DNA of 64,000 nt from Bacteroides faecichinchillae JCM 17102 (GCF_000614145.1 NZ_BAKK01000003.1:1-64000), one strand, 5' to 3'. Counted from the stretch's first letter, positions 1 to 9,986 are shown. The notes: generated from the letters alone by a model not told the origin. Translations and numbers: made by a program.

Positions 1-36
1 GTTGCTAACCTGATAAAGAAATAACAGATATCTACC

Positions 37-1167
37 ATGACAGAACAGAAACTATCCAAAGACCTCCCAACTGTATCTAACGACCCGAAGACCGATGAGA
101 TGGAAATTGATTTGATGGATATCTTACGCAAATTAATAAGTATTCGTAAGACTTTGTACAAAGCTGCTGGGATAGGCTTGATTATAGGTATAATAGTTGC
201 TTTAAGTATTCCGAAACAATATACTGTTAAAGTAACTCTATCTCCCGAAATGGGTAATTCCAACGGTAACAATGGTCTTGCTGGTCTTGCCGCTTCTTTT
301 TTAGGCAGTGGAACAACTGTTGGTGATGGTACGGATGCATTGAATGCTTCTCTTTCGTCTGACATTGTATCTTCTACTCCTTTTCTGTTGGAACTATTTG
401 AGATTAATGTTCCTGCTGTGGATAAGGGTGAGGATATAACCTTAACTTCTTATTTGGATACCCAGTCTTCTCCCTGGTGGGGTTACATTTTAGGTATGCC
501 TGGCAAAGTGATAAGTGGTGTGAAAGCATTGTTTATATCTGACAAAGAAGAAAGTGCTGCTGATAAACAGAAGTCGGGAACAATTACATTAACCAAAAAG
601 GAAAAAAGAAAAATAGATGCTTTGAAGAAAAATATATCGGCTACAGTAGACAAGAAGACCGCTATTACCAGCGTATCTGTCACTTTGCAAGACCCTATGG
701 TTGCCGCATCTGTTGCCGATTCGGTTGTTCATAAATTGCAGGAATGTATAATCGGCTATCGCACTTCCAAAGCTAAAGAAGATTGTATTTATTTGGAGAA
801 ACTGTTCAAGGAACGTCAGGATGAATACTATACCGCCCAAAAGAAATATGCGGAGTATGTGGATACCCATGACAATCTGATCCTTCAAAGTGTTCGTGCC
901 GAACAGGAGCGTTTGCAGAACGATATGAGTCTGGCCTATCAAGTCTACAGTCAGGTTGCTACTCAATTACAGGTAGCGCGTGCTAAAGTTCAGGAAGAGA
1001 AGCCTGTCTTTGCTATAGTCGAGCCTGCCGTCGTTCCACAAAAACCTTCTGGTACCGGAAAGAAAGTGTATGTGATTTTTTGTGTATTTCTGGCTGTGCT
1101 TCTGGCATCTGTATGGAAACTATGGATAAAAGATATTTTGGATAAGCTGAAGAAAGAGCTTGCATAA
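37..1167 (+). CDS. Wzz-type polysaccharide chain-length determinant
   Basis: Inner-membrane polysaccharide co-polymerase that would set chain length in a Wzy-dependent pathway. The 376-residue protein has a cytoplasmic start of about 38 residues, a first membrane segment near residues 40-58 (AAGIGLIIGIIVALSIP), a long periplasmic part with a charged coiled-coil stretch around 240-320, a proline motif (VVPQKPSGTGKK) and a second membrane segment near 345-363. This is the standard Wzz layout. No tyrosine-kinase domain is fused. It is the first gene in the window and is followed 32 bases later by the dehydratase gene; the usual Wza-type export gene would lie just outside the left edge. Family assignment is firm from topology and the proline motif. 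Confidence 0.9.
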   Translation: MTEQKLSKDLPTVSNDPKTDEMEIDLMDILRKLISIRKTLYKAAGIGLIIGIIVALSIPKQYTVKVTLSPEMGNSNGNNGLAGLAASFLGSGTTVGDGTDALNASLSSDIVSSTPFLLELFEINVPAVDKGEDITLTSYLDTQSSPWWGYILGMPGKVISGVKALFISDKEESAADKQKSGTITLTKKEKRKIDALKKNISATVDKKTAITSVSVTLQDPMVAASVADSVVHKLQECIIGYRTSKAKEDCIYLEKLFKERQDEYYTAQKKYAEYVDTHDNLILQSVRAEQERLQNDMSLAYQVYSQVATQLQVARAKVQEEKPVFAIVEPAVVPQKPSGTGKKVYVIFCVFLAVLLASVWKLWIKDILDKLKKELA

Positions 1168-1199
1168 TGTTTAATGGGGAATAAATATAAAATATTATC

Positions 1200-3127
1200 A
1201 TGAAGAAATCATTAGAAAAGTTCCTTCAATATACCAGTCGGAATTTTTTTAGTTGCTGGCTGATTTTAGGGTAGATACGGTCATTGCTAGCTTATGCACA
1301 TTGTTTACTTTTATCGGTATTCATTATATAACAGGTATAGAATGGAATACTACTCAATTGATTCAGGTGATTGCTGTTGCTTTACTGTCCAGCATAATTG
1401 GAGATCTGATATTCAATACCTTCCGCAATACGATTCGCTATTCCGAGATAAAGGATCTATGGCGTATCACATGTAGTGTCCTGTTTAAAACGTTATGCAT
1501 GACAATGTTTGTATTCTTCTTTTTCAAGGAAGACAAACTGTTCAGTAGTCAGAATTTGGTATTTGTCATTTCTGACGGAATGCTTACCTTGATTACTCTG
1601 ATCGGTCTTCGGGTACTAGTTATTGTCACCTATGAATCCCTTATTGGTATTGTCCGTAAAACGGATACAAAGGTTCTGATTTATGGAACCGATGACAAAA
1701 GTGTCGCTCTAAAAACCCGTTTACGTAACAGTTCTCACTATAAGATATCTGGTTTTTGTATTTATAGTCGTGACCATAGTCGTAGAATACTTGTAGATTC
1801 GCGGGTTTATTCTTTTAGCAATAAAGAGAGTTTTGATTTTTTGATAAAAAAGCACCATATTCAAGGCATTCTGTTTGCTCGAAATGAATCAATCAAAGAG
1901 GAAGAGGACCGTCTTCTTGAATATTGTAAAAGTAGTGGTGTAAAGACTTTGATCGCTCCTTCAATCAGTGAAGCTGATGCGAACGGGCTTTTTCATCAAT
2001 TTGTTCGTCCTATCAGAATAGAGGATCTGTTAGGACGTGAAGAAATCAAAATTAATATGGATGAGATTGCTTCCGAATATTGTAATAAGACAATATTGGT
2101 GACAGGAGCTGCCGGAAGTATTGGTAGCGAGTTGTGCAGGCAATTGGCCCAAATAGGGGTTCGTAAATTGATCTTGTTTGATTCTGCCGAAACCCCTCTT
2201 CATAATGTCCGTCTGGAGTTTGAGAAGAAATATCCTAATATCGATTTTGTCCCCGTCATTGGTGACGTTCGTGTAAAGCAACGTATACGTATGGTTTTTG
2301 AACTGTATCATCCACAAATTGTATTCCATGCAGCCGCTTATAAACATGTTCCTCTGATGGAGGAAAATCCCTGCGAAGCTGTCTATGTTAATGTGATCGG
2401 TTCCCGTCAAGTTGCTGAAATAGCAGTCGAATATGAGGCAGAGAAAATGATCATGATTTCTACGGATAAAGCTGTCAATCCTACAAATGTGATGGGGGCT
2501 TCCAAACGTCTGGCTGAAATTTATGTCCAAAGTTTGGGAACTGCTATCAAAGAAGGAAAAGTAAAAGGAAAGACCAAATTCATTACAACTAGGTTTGGTA
2601 ATGTCTTAGGTAGTAATGGTTCGGTGATCCCTCGTTTCAAAGAGCAAATAGAAAATGGTGGTCCTGTAACTGTAACGCATCCTGATATTATTCGTTATTT
2701 TATGACTATTCCCGAGGCTTGTCGCTTGGTGATGGAAGCTGGTATGATGGGTGAAGGTAATGAGATTTTTGTTTTTGAGATGGGTGAGCCTGTTAAGATT
2801 GTAGATTTGGCAACGCGTATGATTGAGTTAGCAGGCTATCGTCTAGATGAAGACATAAAGATTGAGTTTACAGGCTTACGTCCAGGAGAGAAACTGTATG
2901 AAGAATTATTGAGTACAGAGGAGAATACCCTTCCAACTTCCAACAAGAAAATTAAAATAGCTAAAGTTCGTCGTTACGAATATAATGATGTACTAGAAGC
3001 TTATGCTGATTTCGAAAATCTTGCTCGTAATGTTGAGATCATGAATACGGTTACTTTAATGAAAAAGATACTTCCGGAATTTATATCGAAAAATTCACGA
3101 TTTGAGGTTTTAGATAGTCAGTATTGA
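1200..3127 (+). CDS. Membrane UDP-HexNAc 4,6-dehydratase (PglF/CapD/WbpM type), frame broken near 1270
   Basis: First step of trideoxy-diamino sugar synthesis: UDP-GlcNAc to a UDP-4-keto-6-deoxy sugar, NAD-dependent, at the inner membrane. The N-terminal third is hydrophobic and followed by a Rossmann-like domain. The catalytic C-terminal domain begins near residue 295 with GAAGSIGSELCRQL and carries STDKAVNPTNVMGASKR, in which Met replaces the usual SDR Tyr as in PglF/FlaA1 enzymes. The ATG at 1200 opens a frame ending in SCWLILG then a stop at 1272. The rest of the protein (VDTVIAS onwards) continues in another frame, so one missing base at about 1270-1271 explains the break. Restored length is about 642 residues, normal for the family. 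If the break is real, the four N-terminal membrane spans would be damaged but the catalytic domain kept. Confidence 0.9.
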
Positions 3128-3173
3128 AAGATGAAGAGAATAATCATAGTATTAGTGACAAATTCTATTAATA

Positions 3174-4295
3174 ATGAGAAAGATTGCAATAATTGGTGGT
3201 AGCTATTTACAACTGCCTGCTGTTCTAAAAGCAAAGGAACTCGGTTTAGAAGTTCATTGTTTTTCGTGGATTGATGGAGCTGTTTGTGCTGAACATTCAG
3301 ACTATTTCTATCCTATTTCAATAATGGAAAAAGAAGAGATTTTAGTAAAATGTAAAGAAATAGGGATCGATGGTATTACTTCAATCTCTTCTGATGTAGC
3401 CGTATTGACGGTTAATTATATTGCAAGTCATTTGGGGCTAATATCTAATCCTGATGAATATACTTTGATAACTACCAATAAATATGAGATGCGTCAATCT
3501 TTTGCAGAAAACAAAGTTCCTTCTCCTCGTTTTACAATTGCCGACAGTCATGATAACTATGATATTACAGGATTTCATTTTCCATTAATAGTAAAACCTA
3601 CAGACCGTTCTGGTAGTCGTGGGGTGGAAAAAGTTCTTGATCCTATTCAATTGGATATGGCAATAACTCGAGCGCAAAATGAGTCTTTCAGTAAAACTGC
3701 TATTATTGAGGAATTTGTAACTGGTCGTGAAATAAGTGTTGAGTCTATTTCATTCAATGGAGTACATTATATCTTGCAGATTACAGATAAAGTAACTACT
3801 GGAGAACCTTATTTTGTTGAGTTAGAACATCATCAGCCATCTTCTTTGCCTGATAATATAAAGCAAAGGGTGGAAAAGATAGTTTTGACAGCTTTGGATG
3901 CATTACATATACGATATGGTGCATCTCATTCAGAATTGAAAGTTACAGAAGATGGCGATATTTGTGTTATTGAAATTGGTGCACGTATGGGGGGCGATTT
4001 TATTGGTTCAGATTTGGTTAAACTTTCTACAGGATATGATTTTCTTGAAGCAACAATTAAAGTTGCAATGGGAGAATTTAAAGAACCGAAAATTACAGAA
4101 AAAAGTTATTCTGGAGTATATTTTTTAAGTAAGGAAACAGAAAGTCTAGTATCAATTATTGAAAATTGGAAAGATTATCCTGAGATTGTTGAAGCTAAAA
4201 TAACAAATCCTAATTTACGTAATATTGAATGTAGTGTAGATAGGAGTGGTTACTTTATATATAAATCTAAAACAAATAAATTTAATAGGGTATGA
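3174..4295 (+). CDS. ATP-grasp ligase of a polysaccharide locus
   Basis: ATP-grasp fold proteins activate a carboxylate as an acyl-phosphate and join it to an amine or similar nucleophile. Here the 373-residue protein has an N-terminal pre-ATP-grasp Rossmann part (IAIIGGSYLQLPAVLKAKEL), the phosphate-binding loop KPTDRSGSRGVEKV near residue 140, EEFVTGREISVESI near 180, and the metal-binding stretch EIGARMGGDFIG near 265. Its stop overlaps the next gene's start by 4 bases (ATGA), so the two are probably translationally coupled. The substrate cannot be read from sequence. Because WecE, which makes a 4-amino sugar, lies three genes on and no WecD acetyltransferase is present, an amide-forming role on an amino sugar is one inference. 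Amidation of a uronic acid is another. Confidence 0.85.
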   Translation: MRKIAIIGGSYLQLPAVLKAKELGLEVHCFSWIDGAVCAEHSDYFYPISIMEKEEILVKCKEIGIDGITSISSDVAVLTVNYIASHLGLISNPDEYTLITTNKYEMRQSFAENKVPSPRFTIADSHDNYDITGFHFPLIVKPTDRSGSRGVEKVLDPIQLDMAITRAQNESFSKTAIIEEFVTGREISVESISFNGVHYILQITDKVTTGEPYFVELEHHQPSSLPDNIKQRVEKIVLTALDALHIRYGASHSELKVTEDGDICVIEIGARMGGDFIGSDLVKLSTGYDFLEATIKVAMGEFKEPKITEKSYSGVYFLSKETESLVSIIENWKDYPEIVEAKITNPNLRNIECSVDRSGYFIYKSKTNKFNRV

Positions 4296-5287
4296 TTTTA
4301 TTAGTCGGTGCAACAGGTTATTTAGGTAGATATTTGTCAGTCTATTTGAAGGAATTAGGATATGATATTTTAGCATTAGGTCGTTCAAAGGCTGTTCAGA
4401 CATTTTTTGAAGAAAATCAAATACCATTTCAATTTTTTGATATAACAGATGAGTCTTCCTATTTATCTTTGCCTAAAGATGGTGTTGAAGCAATAGTGTG
4501 TCTCTCTGCATGTTTGGCGGAACATGAAACTCCTGTACATAAGTTTTTTGATATTAATACTTTAGGAGTGTATAAACTATTGGAATATGCAAGGATGAAT
4601 GGTATTAATAAATTTATCCTTACTTCATCACACAAGGTGTATAATGATATAGATAAGCTGATTATTTCGGAAGCAGATGGTATTTCATTCAGAGGAGATC
4701 ATTCCCCGTATATTATATCTAAAATAGCTGCAGAAAATTTTGTACAATACTATCAGAAAGACTTTGGTATTCAAGGAATTGTTCTACGTTTGACAGGTGT
4801 ACATGGTTATGGAGAAATATTGGGACATCTGAATACGGATGGTTCATACAAAAAGAGTACTTTTGAACTTTTCTTTGAACGTATTTTGGAAGGTAAGAAG
4901 ATAGAAGTTTGGGGAGACCAAACGATAAAACGTGATCATATTTATATAAAGGATGTTTTATCTGCAATAAAAGCTTCCATTGATACTAAAGATGCAGCGG
5001 GAATTTATACCATTGCTTCAGGTATAGGCTATTCACAATATGATGAAGCTAAAGCTTTAAATGAGGTATTTGGGAATAATAAATCTGAGATTGAACTTCA
5101 TCCAGAAAAGCCTGGGCTTACTAGAGGATATGTCTATTCAATAGATAAAGCAAAAAATGAGTTGTTATGGAAACCACAATATACAGATATTGTGACTTTG
5201 TATTCAGATTATAAAAAAGAGTGGGAGTCTAAGCGATTCCACAATTATCATTTCATAAAGGAAGCTGATAAGCCTAAAACTTTATGA
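4292..5287 (+). CDS. NAD-dependent epimerase/dehydratase (extended SDR)
   Basis: Sugar-nucleotide modifying enzyme of the extended SDR family, 331 residues. It has the N-terminal dinucleotide-binding motif GATGYLGRYL, a conserved SSHKVYN strand end and the catalytic YIISK (YxxxK), followed by TGVHGYGE and a substrate-binding C-terminal half with IYIKDVLSAI. The family includes UDP-sugar 4-epimerases, dehydratases and reductases, and the exact reaction is not visible. It overlaps the ATP-grasp gene upstream and the divergent PLP-enzyme gene downstream, each by 4 bases. The three therefore look like one co-translated module inserted between the dehydratase and wecE. Confidence 0.85.
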   Translation: MILLVGATGYLGRYLSVYLKELGYDILALGRSKAVQTFFEENQIPFQFFDITDESSYLSLPKDGVEAIVCLSACLAEHETPVHKFFDINTLGVYKLLEYARMNGINKFILTSSHKVYNDIDKLIISEADGISFRGDHSPYIISKIAAENFVQYYQKDFGIQGIVLRLTGVHGYGEILGHLNTDGSYKKSTFELFFERILEGKKIEVWGDQTIKRDHIYIKDVLSAIKASIDTKDAAGIYTIASGIGYSQYDEAKALNEVFGNNKSEIELHPEKPGLTRGYVYSIDKAKNELLWKPQYTDIVTLYSDYKKEWESKRFHNYHFIKEADKPKTL

Positions 5288-6255
5288 CAAAAATATCACC
5301 TATAGCTACTGCTAATAGAGCTTGTACTTTATTATATAGCTATATAAGTCAATATAGTAAAGGAACATATTTATTACCTGTAAATGTTTGTCCTGATGTA
5401 CCATTGACATTTTGTTTAGCAAATGTTTCTTTTGAATTTGTAGATATTGATGAGAAAACGTTGTGCATAAACAAATCAGCGTGTCTTAATAAAATTCGAA
5501 AGAATATTGATAAATATCAAGGAATAGTATTTGTTCGAACCTATGGTTTTTTGGATAATGCTTCAGATTTCTTTGATACGCTTCATTCTGAGTCACCGGA
5601 TTTAAGAATTATTGATGATCGATGCTTGTGTATTCCTGATATTAATGCAGATATGCAAGGAGCGGATATGTTACTTTATAGTACGGGGCATTGCAAACAA
5701 ATAGATCTGGGCAAAGGAGGATTGGCTGTATTCAGAAATGTCGGATCTTATAAAATAGAGAAAAATGTATTATATGATGGTACAGATGAAGTAGCGATAT
5801 ATAAGGAGGCATTTTCTAGTAACAAACCTTTTGATAGAATCCCATCAGGGTGGCTTTGTCTTGATTATCTTGATATAAGTCTAGATACATATTTATCTCA
5901 AATAGAGAATTATTCTATAGAACGAAATTTATGTAGGGATAAATTAAATGAAATATATAAGACTCATCTTCCTGAAAGTATTCAACTACCAAATGAATAT
6001 CAGAATTGGCGTTTTAATATAAGTGTTGATTTCTCATTAAAAGATGTGATACTTAAAAAAATATTTGAAAGTAATTTATTTGCTAGTTCCCATTATAATA
6101 GCGCTAATCGACTATTTAATTATGATATTTATTCAAACTCTGAACGACTACATTCTCGTGTAATTAATTTATTTAATGACAAGTATTATTCAGAAGATAA
6201 AGCTCTTCGTACGTGTGAAATTATAAATAATATAATAAATGAATATTCCTTTTAA
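5284..6255 (+). CDS. Divergent DegT/DnrJ-like PLP enzyme
   Basis: Shortened relative (323 residues) of the sugar aminotransferases. Features matching fold-type I DegT proteins are the LPVNVCPDVPLTF segment, FEFVDIDEKTL, the IIDDRCL strand that corresponds to the PLP-binding ED-A of the family, and STGHCKQIDLGKGG, in which the Lys after Cys is the likely Schiff-base residue. It lacks the canonical N-terminal substrate-binding motif and is about 50 residues shorter than WecE, which follows and overlaps it by 17 bases. It may transfer an amino group to a sugar or, as in some amino-acid-linked pathways, act on a small acid that the upstream ATP-grasp enzyme then uses. I am confident of the fold, not of the reaction. 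Confidence 0.7.
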   Translation: MTKISPIATANRACTLLYSYISQYSKGTYLLPVNVCPDVPLTFCLANVSFEFVDIDEKTLCINKSACLNKIRKNIDKYQGIVFVRTYGFLDNASDFFDTLHSESPDLRIIDDRCLCIPDINADMQGADMLLYSTGHCKQIDLGKGGLAVFRNVGSYKIEKNVLYDGTDEVAIYKEAFSSNKPFDRIPSGWLCLDYLDISLDTYLSQIENYSIERNLCRDKLNEIYKTHLPESIQLPNEYQNWRFNISVDFSLKDVILKKIFESNLFASSHYNSANRLFNYDIYSNSERLHSRVINLFNDKYYSEDKALRTCEIINNIINEYSF

Positions 6256-7369
6256 TCGTCCTTTCCTTACCGGCAAGGAGGCACACTATATGTATCAAGC
6301 AGTATATACCGGTAAACTATCTGGTAATGGTTCTTTTACAAAGAGATGCCAGAATTTTTTTGAAAAGCAATATGGTTTTAAGAAGGCTTTGTTGACCACT
6401 TCTTGTACGGATGCACTTGAGATGTGTGCTATTTTGTCTGATGTACATCCCGGCGATGAGGTTATAGTACCATCATATACGTTTGTTTCTTCAGCTCTTG
6501 CTTTTGTCCGTCAGGGAGCTAAAATTGTATTTGCAGATAGTATGGCCTCCAATCCAAATATTGATCCTGAGAAATTAGAATCATTGATAACTCCTAAAAC
6601 AAAAGTTATAGTGCCCGTTCATTATGCGGGTGTTGCTTGTAATATGGATCGTATAATGGAAATTGCTAATCGACACAACATTCTCGTAGTAGAAGATGCA
6701 GCACAAGCCATAGATTCTTATTATAAAGATCGTCCTTTAGGGAGTATTGGACATATGTCAGCATTTTCTTTTCATGAAACAAAAAATATTATATCTGGTG
6801 AGGGGGGCTTATTGGCTATAAATGATGAACGTTTTATTCGTCGTTCAGAGATTATTTGGGAGAAAGGAACTAATCGTTCTGAGTTCTTTCGCGGTGAGGT
6901 CAATAAATATGGCTGGGTAGATACAGGCTCTTCTTTTTTGCCTTCTGAAGTAATAGCAGCTTTTCTATGGGCTCAATTAGAGAATATGGAAATGATTCAA
7001 AATCAGCGTAAGGCTATATGGAACAAATATTATAATGGATTAAGTGATTTAGAAAAAAGAGAAATCATCAAATTGCCAGATGTTCCTGCATATGCCACTA
7101 ACAATGCCCATATGTTTTATATAATCTGTCGTTCGTTGGAGGAAAGAACTGCTTTAATTAAGTTTTTGAAAGATAATGGTATTTTGTCTGTATTCCATTA
7201 TTTAAGTTTGCATCTAAGTGATTATTATACTTCTCATTATAATGATATCCCTAATCTTCCTCAATGTGATAGATATGCAAATTGTTTGGTAAGACTTCCG
7301 ATGTATTATGAATTAAAGAATGAAGAAGTTCAATATATAATTGACAACATCAATCTTTTTTTTAGTTGA
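6239..7369 (+). CDS. wecE: dTDP-4-amino-4,6-dideoxygalactose transaminase WecE
   Basis: PLP-dependent aminotransferase that converts dTDP-4-keto-6-deoxyglucose to dTDP-4-amino-4,6-dideoxygalactose (dTDP-Fuc4N) with glutamate. At 376 residues it has the same length as the E. coli enzyme. It begins with IPFNRPFLTGKE, contains TTSCTDALEM, the VVEDAAQAID strand that binds the pyridine nitrogen, and SFHETKNIISGEGG, whose Lys is the PLP lysine. The presence of a WecF-type transferase as the next gene supports the Fuc4N assignment. Its substrate needs RmlA and RmlB, which are not in this window, and the N-acetyltransferase WecD is also missing. The start overlaps the preceding gene by 17 bases. Confidence 0.92.
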   Translation: MNIPFNRPFLTGKEAHYMYQAVYTGKLSGNGSFTKRCQNFFEKQYGFKKALLTTSCTDALEMCAILSDVHPGDEVIVPSYTFVSSALAFVRQGAKIVFADSMASNPNIDPEKLESLITPKTKVIVPVHYAGVACNMDRIMEIANRHNILVVEDAAQAIDSYYKDRPLGSIGHMSAFSFHETKNIISGEGGLLAINDERFIRRSEIIWEKGTNRSEFFRGEVNKYGWVDTGSSFLPSEVIAAFLWAQLENMEMIQNQRKAIWNKYYNGLSDLEKREIIKLPDVPAYATNNAHMFYIICRSLEERTALIKFLKDNGILSVFHYLSLHLSDYYTSHYNDIPNLPQCDRYANCLVRLPMYYELKNEEVQYIIDNINLFFS

Positions 7370-7387
7370 TCTTTACCGCTTATCTAT

Positions 7388-8488
7388 ATGTTATTACATT
7401 TATTTGATGACGAGAAAGTAGTTAATAGAACTATAGAGATATTTGAAAAAGCATTGCCTGGAAAAAGTATTTATATATGTTTTATTGATGAAGCTCCACG
7501 TTTTGTAAGGGCAACAGATAATCTTTATTTCTATAAAGAAAATGATAGTTTTCAAAGAGATATATTGAAAGATATCAATAAGGTCATAGTTCATTTTTTA
7601 TCATATAAAAAGATAAAGTTCATACAAAAGTATATTCCTCAATCTATTCCGTGTTATTGGAATATCTGGGGGGGAGATTTATATAATGGCATACTTGCTT
7701 ATAGAGGATATCCAATTTATTATGAACCAAGATTTTTGGGATATAAATCATTTATATATAAAGTTTTGCATGAAATAAAAGTATTACCTCCCAAGCAACG
7801 AACTGTATTGAAGTTCATTAAAGAACGTATAACCCATTTTGTTAGTAATTCGGATTATAATATTGCGAAACAATATATTGGCAAGTATATAAATGGAGTT
7901 CAGGTCACTGGATTTAGATATTATTCCATTGATACTATTTTGGGACCATTGATAGAGAAAACAGTTAATGGTAATCTTATTTTGCTTGGTAATTCTGCCT
8001 CCTTTACTAATAACCATTCTTATGCTTTTAAGATTTTGTCCAAATTAAATTTGAATGGTAAAAAGATTGCTGTACCATTAAGCTATGGAGGATCTCCCCA
8101 ATATATTAGACATATTACAGAACAAGGACATCAAAATTGGGGGACCTCTTTTGTTCCCCTCTACAAGTTTCTACCTCTTGATGAATATAATCAGCTAATG
8201 ACAACTGCTGAAATCTGTATATTTCCAAGTTGGCGTCAAGAGGCTTTTGGAAATATAGTTATAGCTTTATATCTAGGTGCAAAGGTCTTTTTATCTGAAA
8301 AGTCTTCATTAGTTAAGTATTTTGAGAGTATTGGTGTTGTTGTATATACGATTGAACAGATAAAACAGGAAGATATTAATATTCCTCTATCTGATGAGAT
8401 AAAGAGTTTAAATCGAAAAATCCTATTTGACTTGTTGAGTGAAAAGACAATTATTAAGGCTATTTGTACTATTTGGGGAGATAATTAA
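7388..8488 (+). CDS. wecF: WecF-like Fuc4NAc transferase (GT56)
   Basis: Cytoplasmic-face glycosyltransferase related to WecF, which adds 4-acetamido-4,6-dideoxygalactose to the lipid-linked ManNAcA-GlcNAc intermediate in enterobacterial common antigen. The 366-residue protein has the family's features: WNIWGGDLY near residue 95, GNSASFTNNHSYAFKIL near 200, VPLSYGG near 228, and FPSWRQEAFGNI near 275. There is no DXD-type GT-A pocket or signal peptide. It sits 18 bases after wecE, which makes the matching donor. The acceptor in this organism is probably not the enterobacterial lipid, because the initiating transferase of this locus is PglC-like. Confidence 0.85.
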   Translation: MLLHLFDDEKVVNRTIEIFEKALPGKSIYICFIDEAPRFVRATDNLYFYKENDSFQRDILKDINKVIVHFLSYKKIKFIQKYIPQSIPCYWNIWGGDLYNGILAYRGYPIYYEPRFLGYKSFIYKVLHEIKVLPPKQRTVLKFIKERITHFVSNSDYNIAKQYIGKYINGVQVTGFRYYSIDTILGPLIEKTVNGNLILLGNSASFTNNHSYAFKILSKLNLNGKKIAVPLSYGGSPQYIRHITEQGHQNWGTSFVPLYKFLPLDEYNQLMTTAEICIFPSWRQEAFGNIVIALYLGAKVFLSEKSSLVKYFESIGVVVYTIEQIKQEDINIPLSDEIKSLNRKILFDLLSEKTIIKAICTIWGDN

Positions 8489-8496
8489 CTGGTAAT

Positions 8497-9972
8497 ATGA
8501 GTTTGTTTTCTGCTGCTATAAAAGGGGTTGCTTGGAGTTCTGCATCAACAATTGTGAGAAGTATTGTTTCCTTGCTTCAAGTATCAATTCTTACTCGCTT
8601 TTTAGATAAGACAGAATTTGGTATAGTTGCCATCTGTACACTTTTCATTGGATTTAGTCAAATCTTCATGGATTTGGGCTTTTCAATAGGTATTATTCAT
8701 AAACAGGATATAACTCCACAACAATATAGCTCTTTGTTTTGGTTAAATATATTTTCGGGTATTTTGATTACTGGTATATTATACATGATTTCACCAATCA
8801 TTGCGGAAGTTTATAATACTCCTTCATTAACAAATATACTATCACTGTTAAGTTTTAGTATACTTTTCTCATCGATCGGTAATCAACATCGAACAGTACA
8901 ACAGAAGTTGATGCGGTTTAAATATATTTCTGTCATAGAAATATTAGCATCATTGTTGACTTTACTTGTTGCTATTATACTAGTGACAAATGGTTACGGG
9001 ATTTATAGTTTGGTTTACTCAACCTTATTTAATATCCTATTTTCAAACCTATTGTTTTTCTTCATAGGAATATATAAGGATAGAAATATATCTTTTCATT
9101 TTATACTAAAAGATACTTATCCATTTTTAAAAATTGGTATATTTTCCGTTGGTACGCAAGTTTTGGATTATCTCTCTCGGGAAGTGGATGTTATCTTAAT
9201 TAGCGTAACATTGGGGAAAGAGATATTAGGTGCCTATTCATTATGTAAGAAACTTGTGTTGTCGGTGTATTCTGCGATTACTCCAATTTTAACAAAAGTA
9301 TTAGCTCCAACATTTGCCTACATACAAAATGATATTAGCCATGTGCGGAAAATTTATTATGATGTTATAGAAACGATTTCGATTATCAATTTTCCAATCT
9401 ATTTTTTAATCTCTATCTTTTCATATGGAATAATCAACTTTCTGTATGGTGATAACTATACGGATAGTGCAATGATATTGTCATTGCTTTCAATTTATTA
9501 TGGCTATTTATCTACAGGAAGCCCTGTTGGTAGTTTACAAGCAGCTTTGGGAAGGACAGATACAGGCTTTTATTGGACGATCGTAAGAATTGTATTGAAT
9601 ACTTTAGCCATATTTATAGGCTCTTATTTTAATAATATAGAAGGAATCATATTAAGCTTATTTTTAGTAACACTATTATCTAAACCCATTTCTTGGAGAA
9701 TAACTGTAAAACCATTGATAAATGGGCATTTCATTGAATATATGATGAAATCCATAAAACCATTACTGATGATTACAGTATATTCTATTCCTTTCTATCT
9801 TTTTCTGGGAAAAGTATCGTCAATAATAGTGATTATAGTCTATAGTTTAGTTTACATGCTTGTGTATGGCTTTGTCATCGATAGGCTGCTTCCAAATAGC
9901 TACTGTGTAAACTTAATGAAGGTATTTATTAAAAAAATATATATGATAATAAACTGTTATCAAGTAAAATAA
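8497..9972 (+). CDS. wzx: Wzx oligosaccharide flippase
   Basis: Polytopic inner-membrane exporter of the MOP superfamily, which moves the undecaprenyl-PP-linked repeat unit to the periplasm. The 491-residue protein starts with the typical amphipathic segment KGVAWSSASTIVRSIVSLLQ and has about 12-14 hydrophobic helices over its whole length. A loop VLDYLSREVDVILI in the middle is typical of this subfamily. It starts 8 bases after wecF. Together with the Wzy-like protein and Wzz it makes a complete Wzx/Wzy export set. Confidence 0.92.
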   Translation: MSLFSAAIKGVAWSSASTIVRSIVSLLQVSILTRFLDKTEFGIVAICTLFIGFSQIFMDLGFSIGIIHKQDITPQQYSSLFWLNIFSGILITGILYMISPIIAEVYNTPSLTNILSLLSFSILFSSIGNQHRTVQQKLMRFKYISVIEILASLLTLLVAIILVTNGYGIYSLVYSTLFNILFSNLLFFFIGIYKDRNISFHFILKDTYPFLKIGIFSVGTQVLDYLSREVDVILISVTLGKEILGAYSLCKKLVLSVYSAITPILTKVLAPTFAYIQNDISHVRKIYYDVIETISIINFPIYFLISIFSYGIINFLYGDNYTDSAMILSLLSIYYGYLSTGSPVGSLQAALGRTDTGFYWTIVRIVLNTLAIFIGSYFNNIEGIILSLFLVTLLSKPISWRITVKPLINGHFIEYMMKSIKPLLMITVYSIPFYLFLGKVSSIIVIIVYSLVYMLVYGFVIDRLLPNSYCVNLMKVFIKKIYMIINCYQVK

Positions 9973-9986
9973 TTCATTTTTTTATT

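Noticed and set aside
2030..2530. 166-codon open frame antisense to the dehydratase gene
   Set aside because: It lies wholly within a well-conserved gene, shows no family and has no ribosome-binding site.
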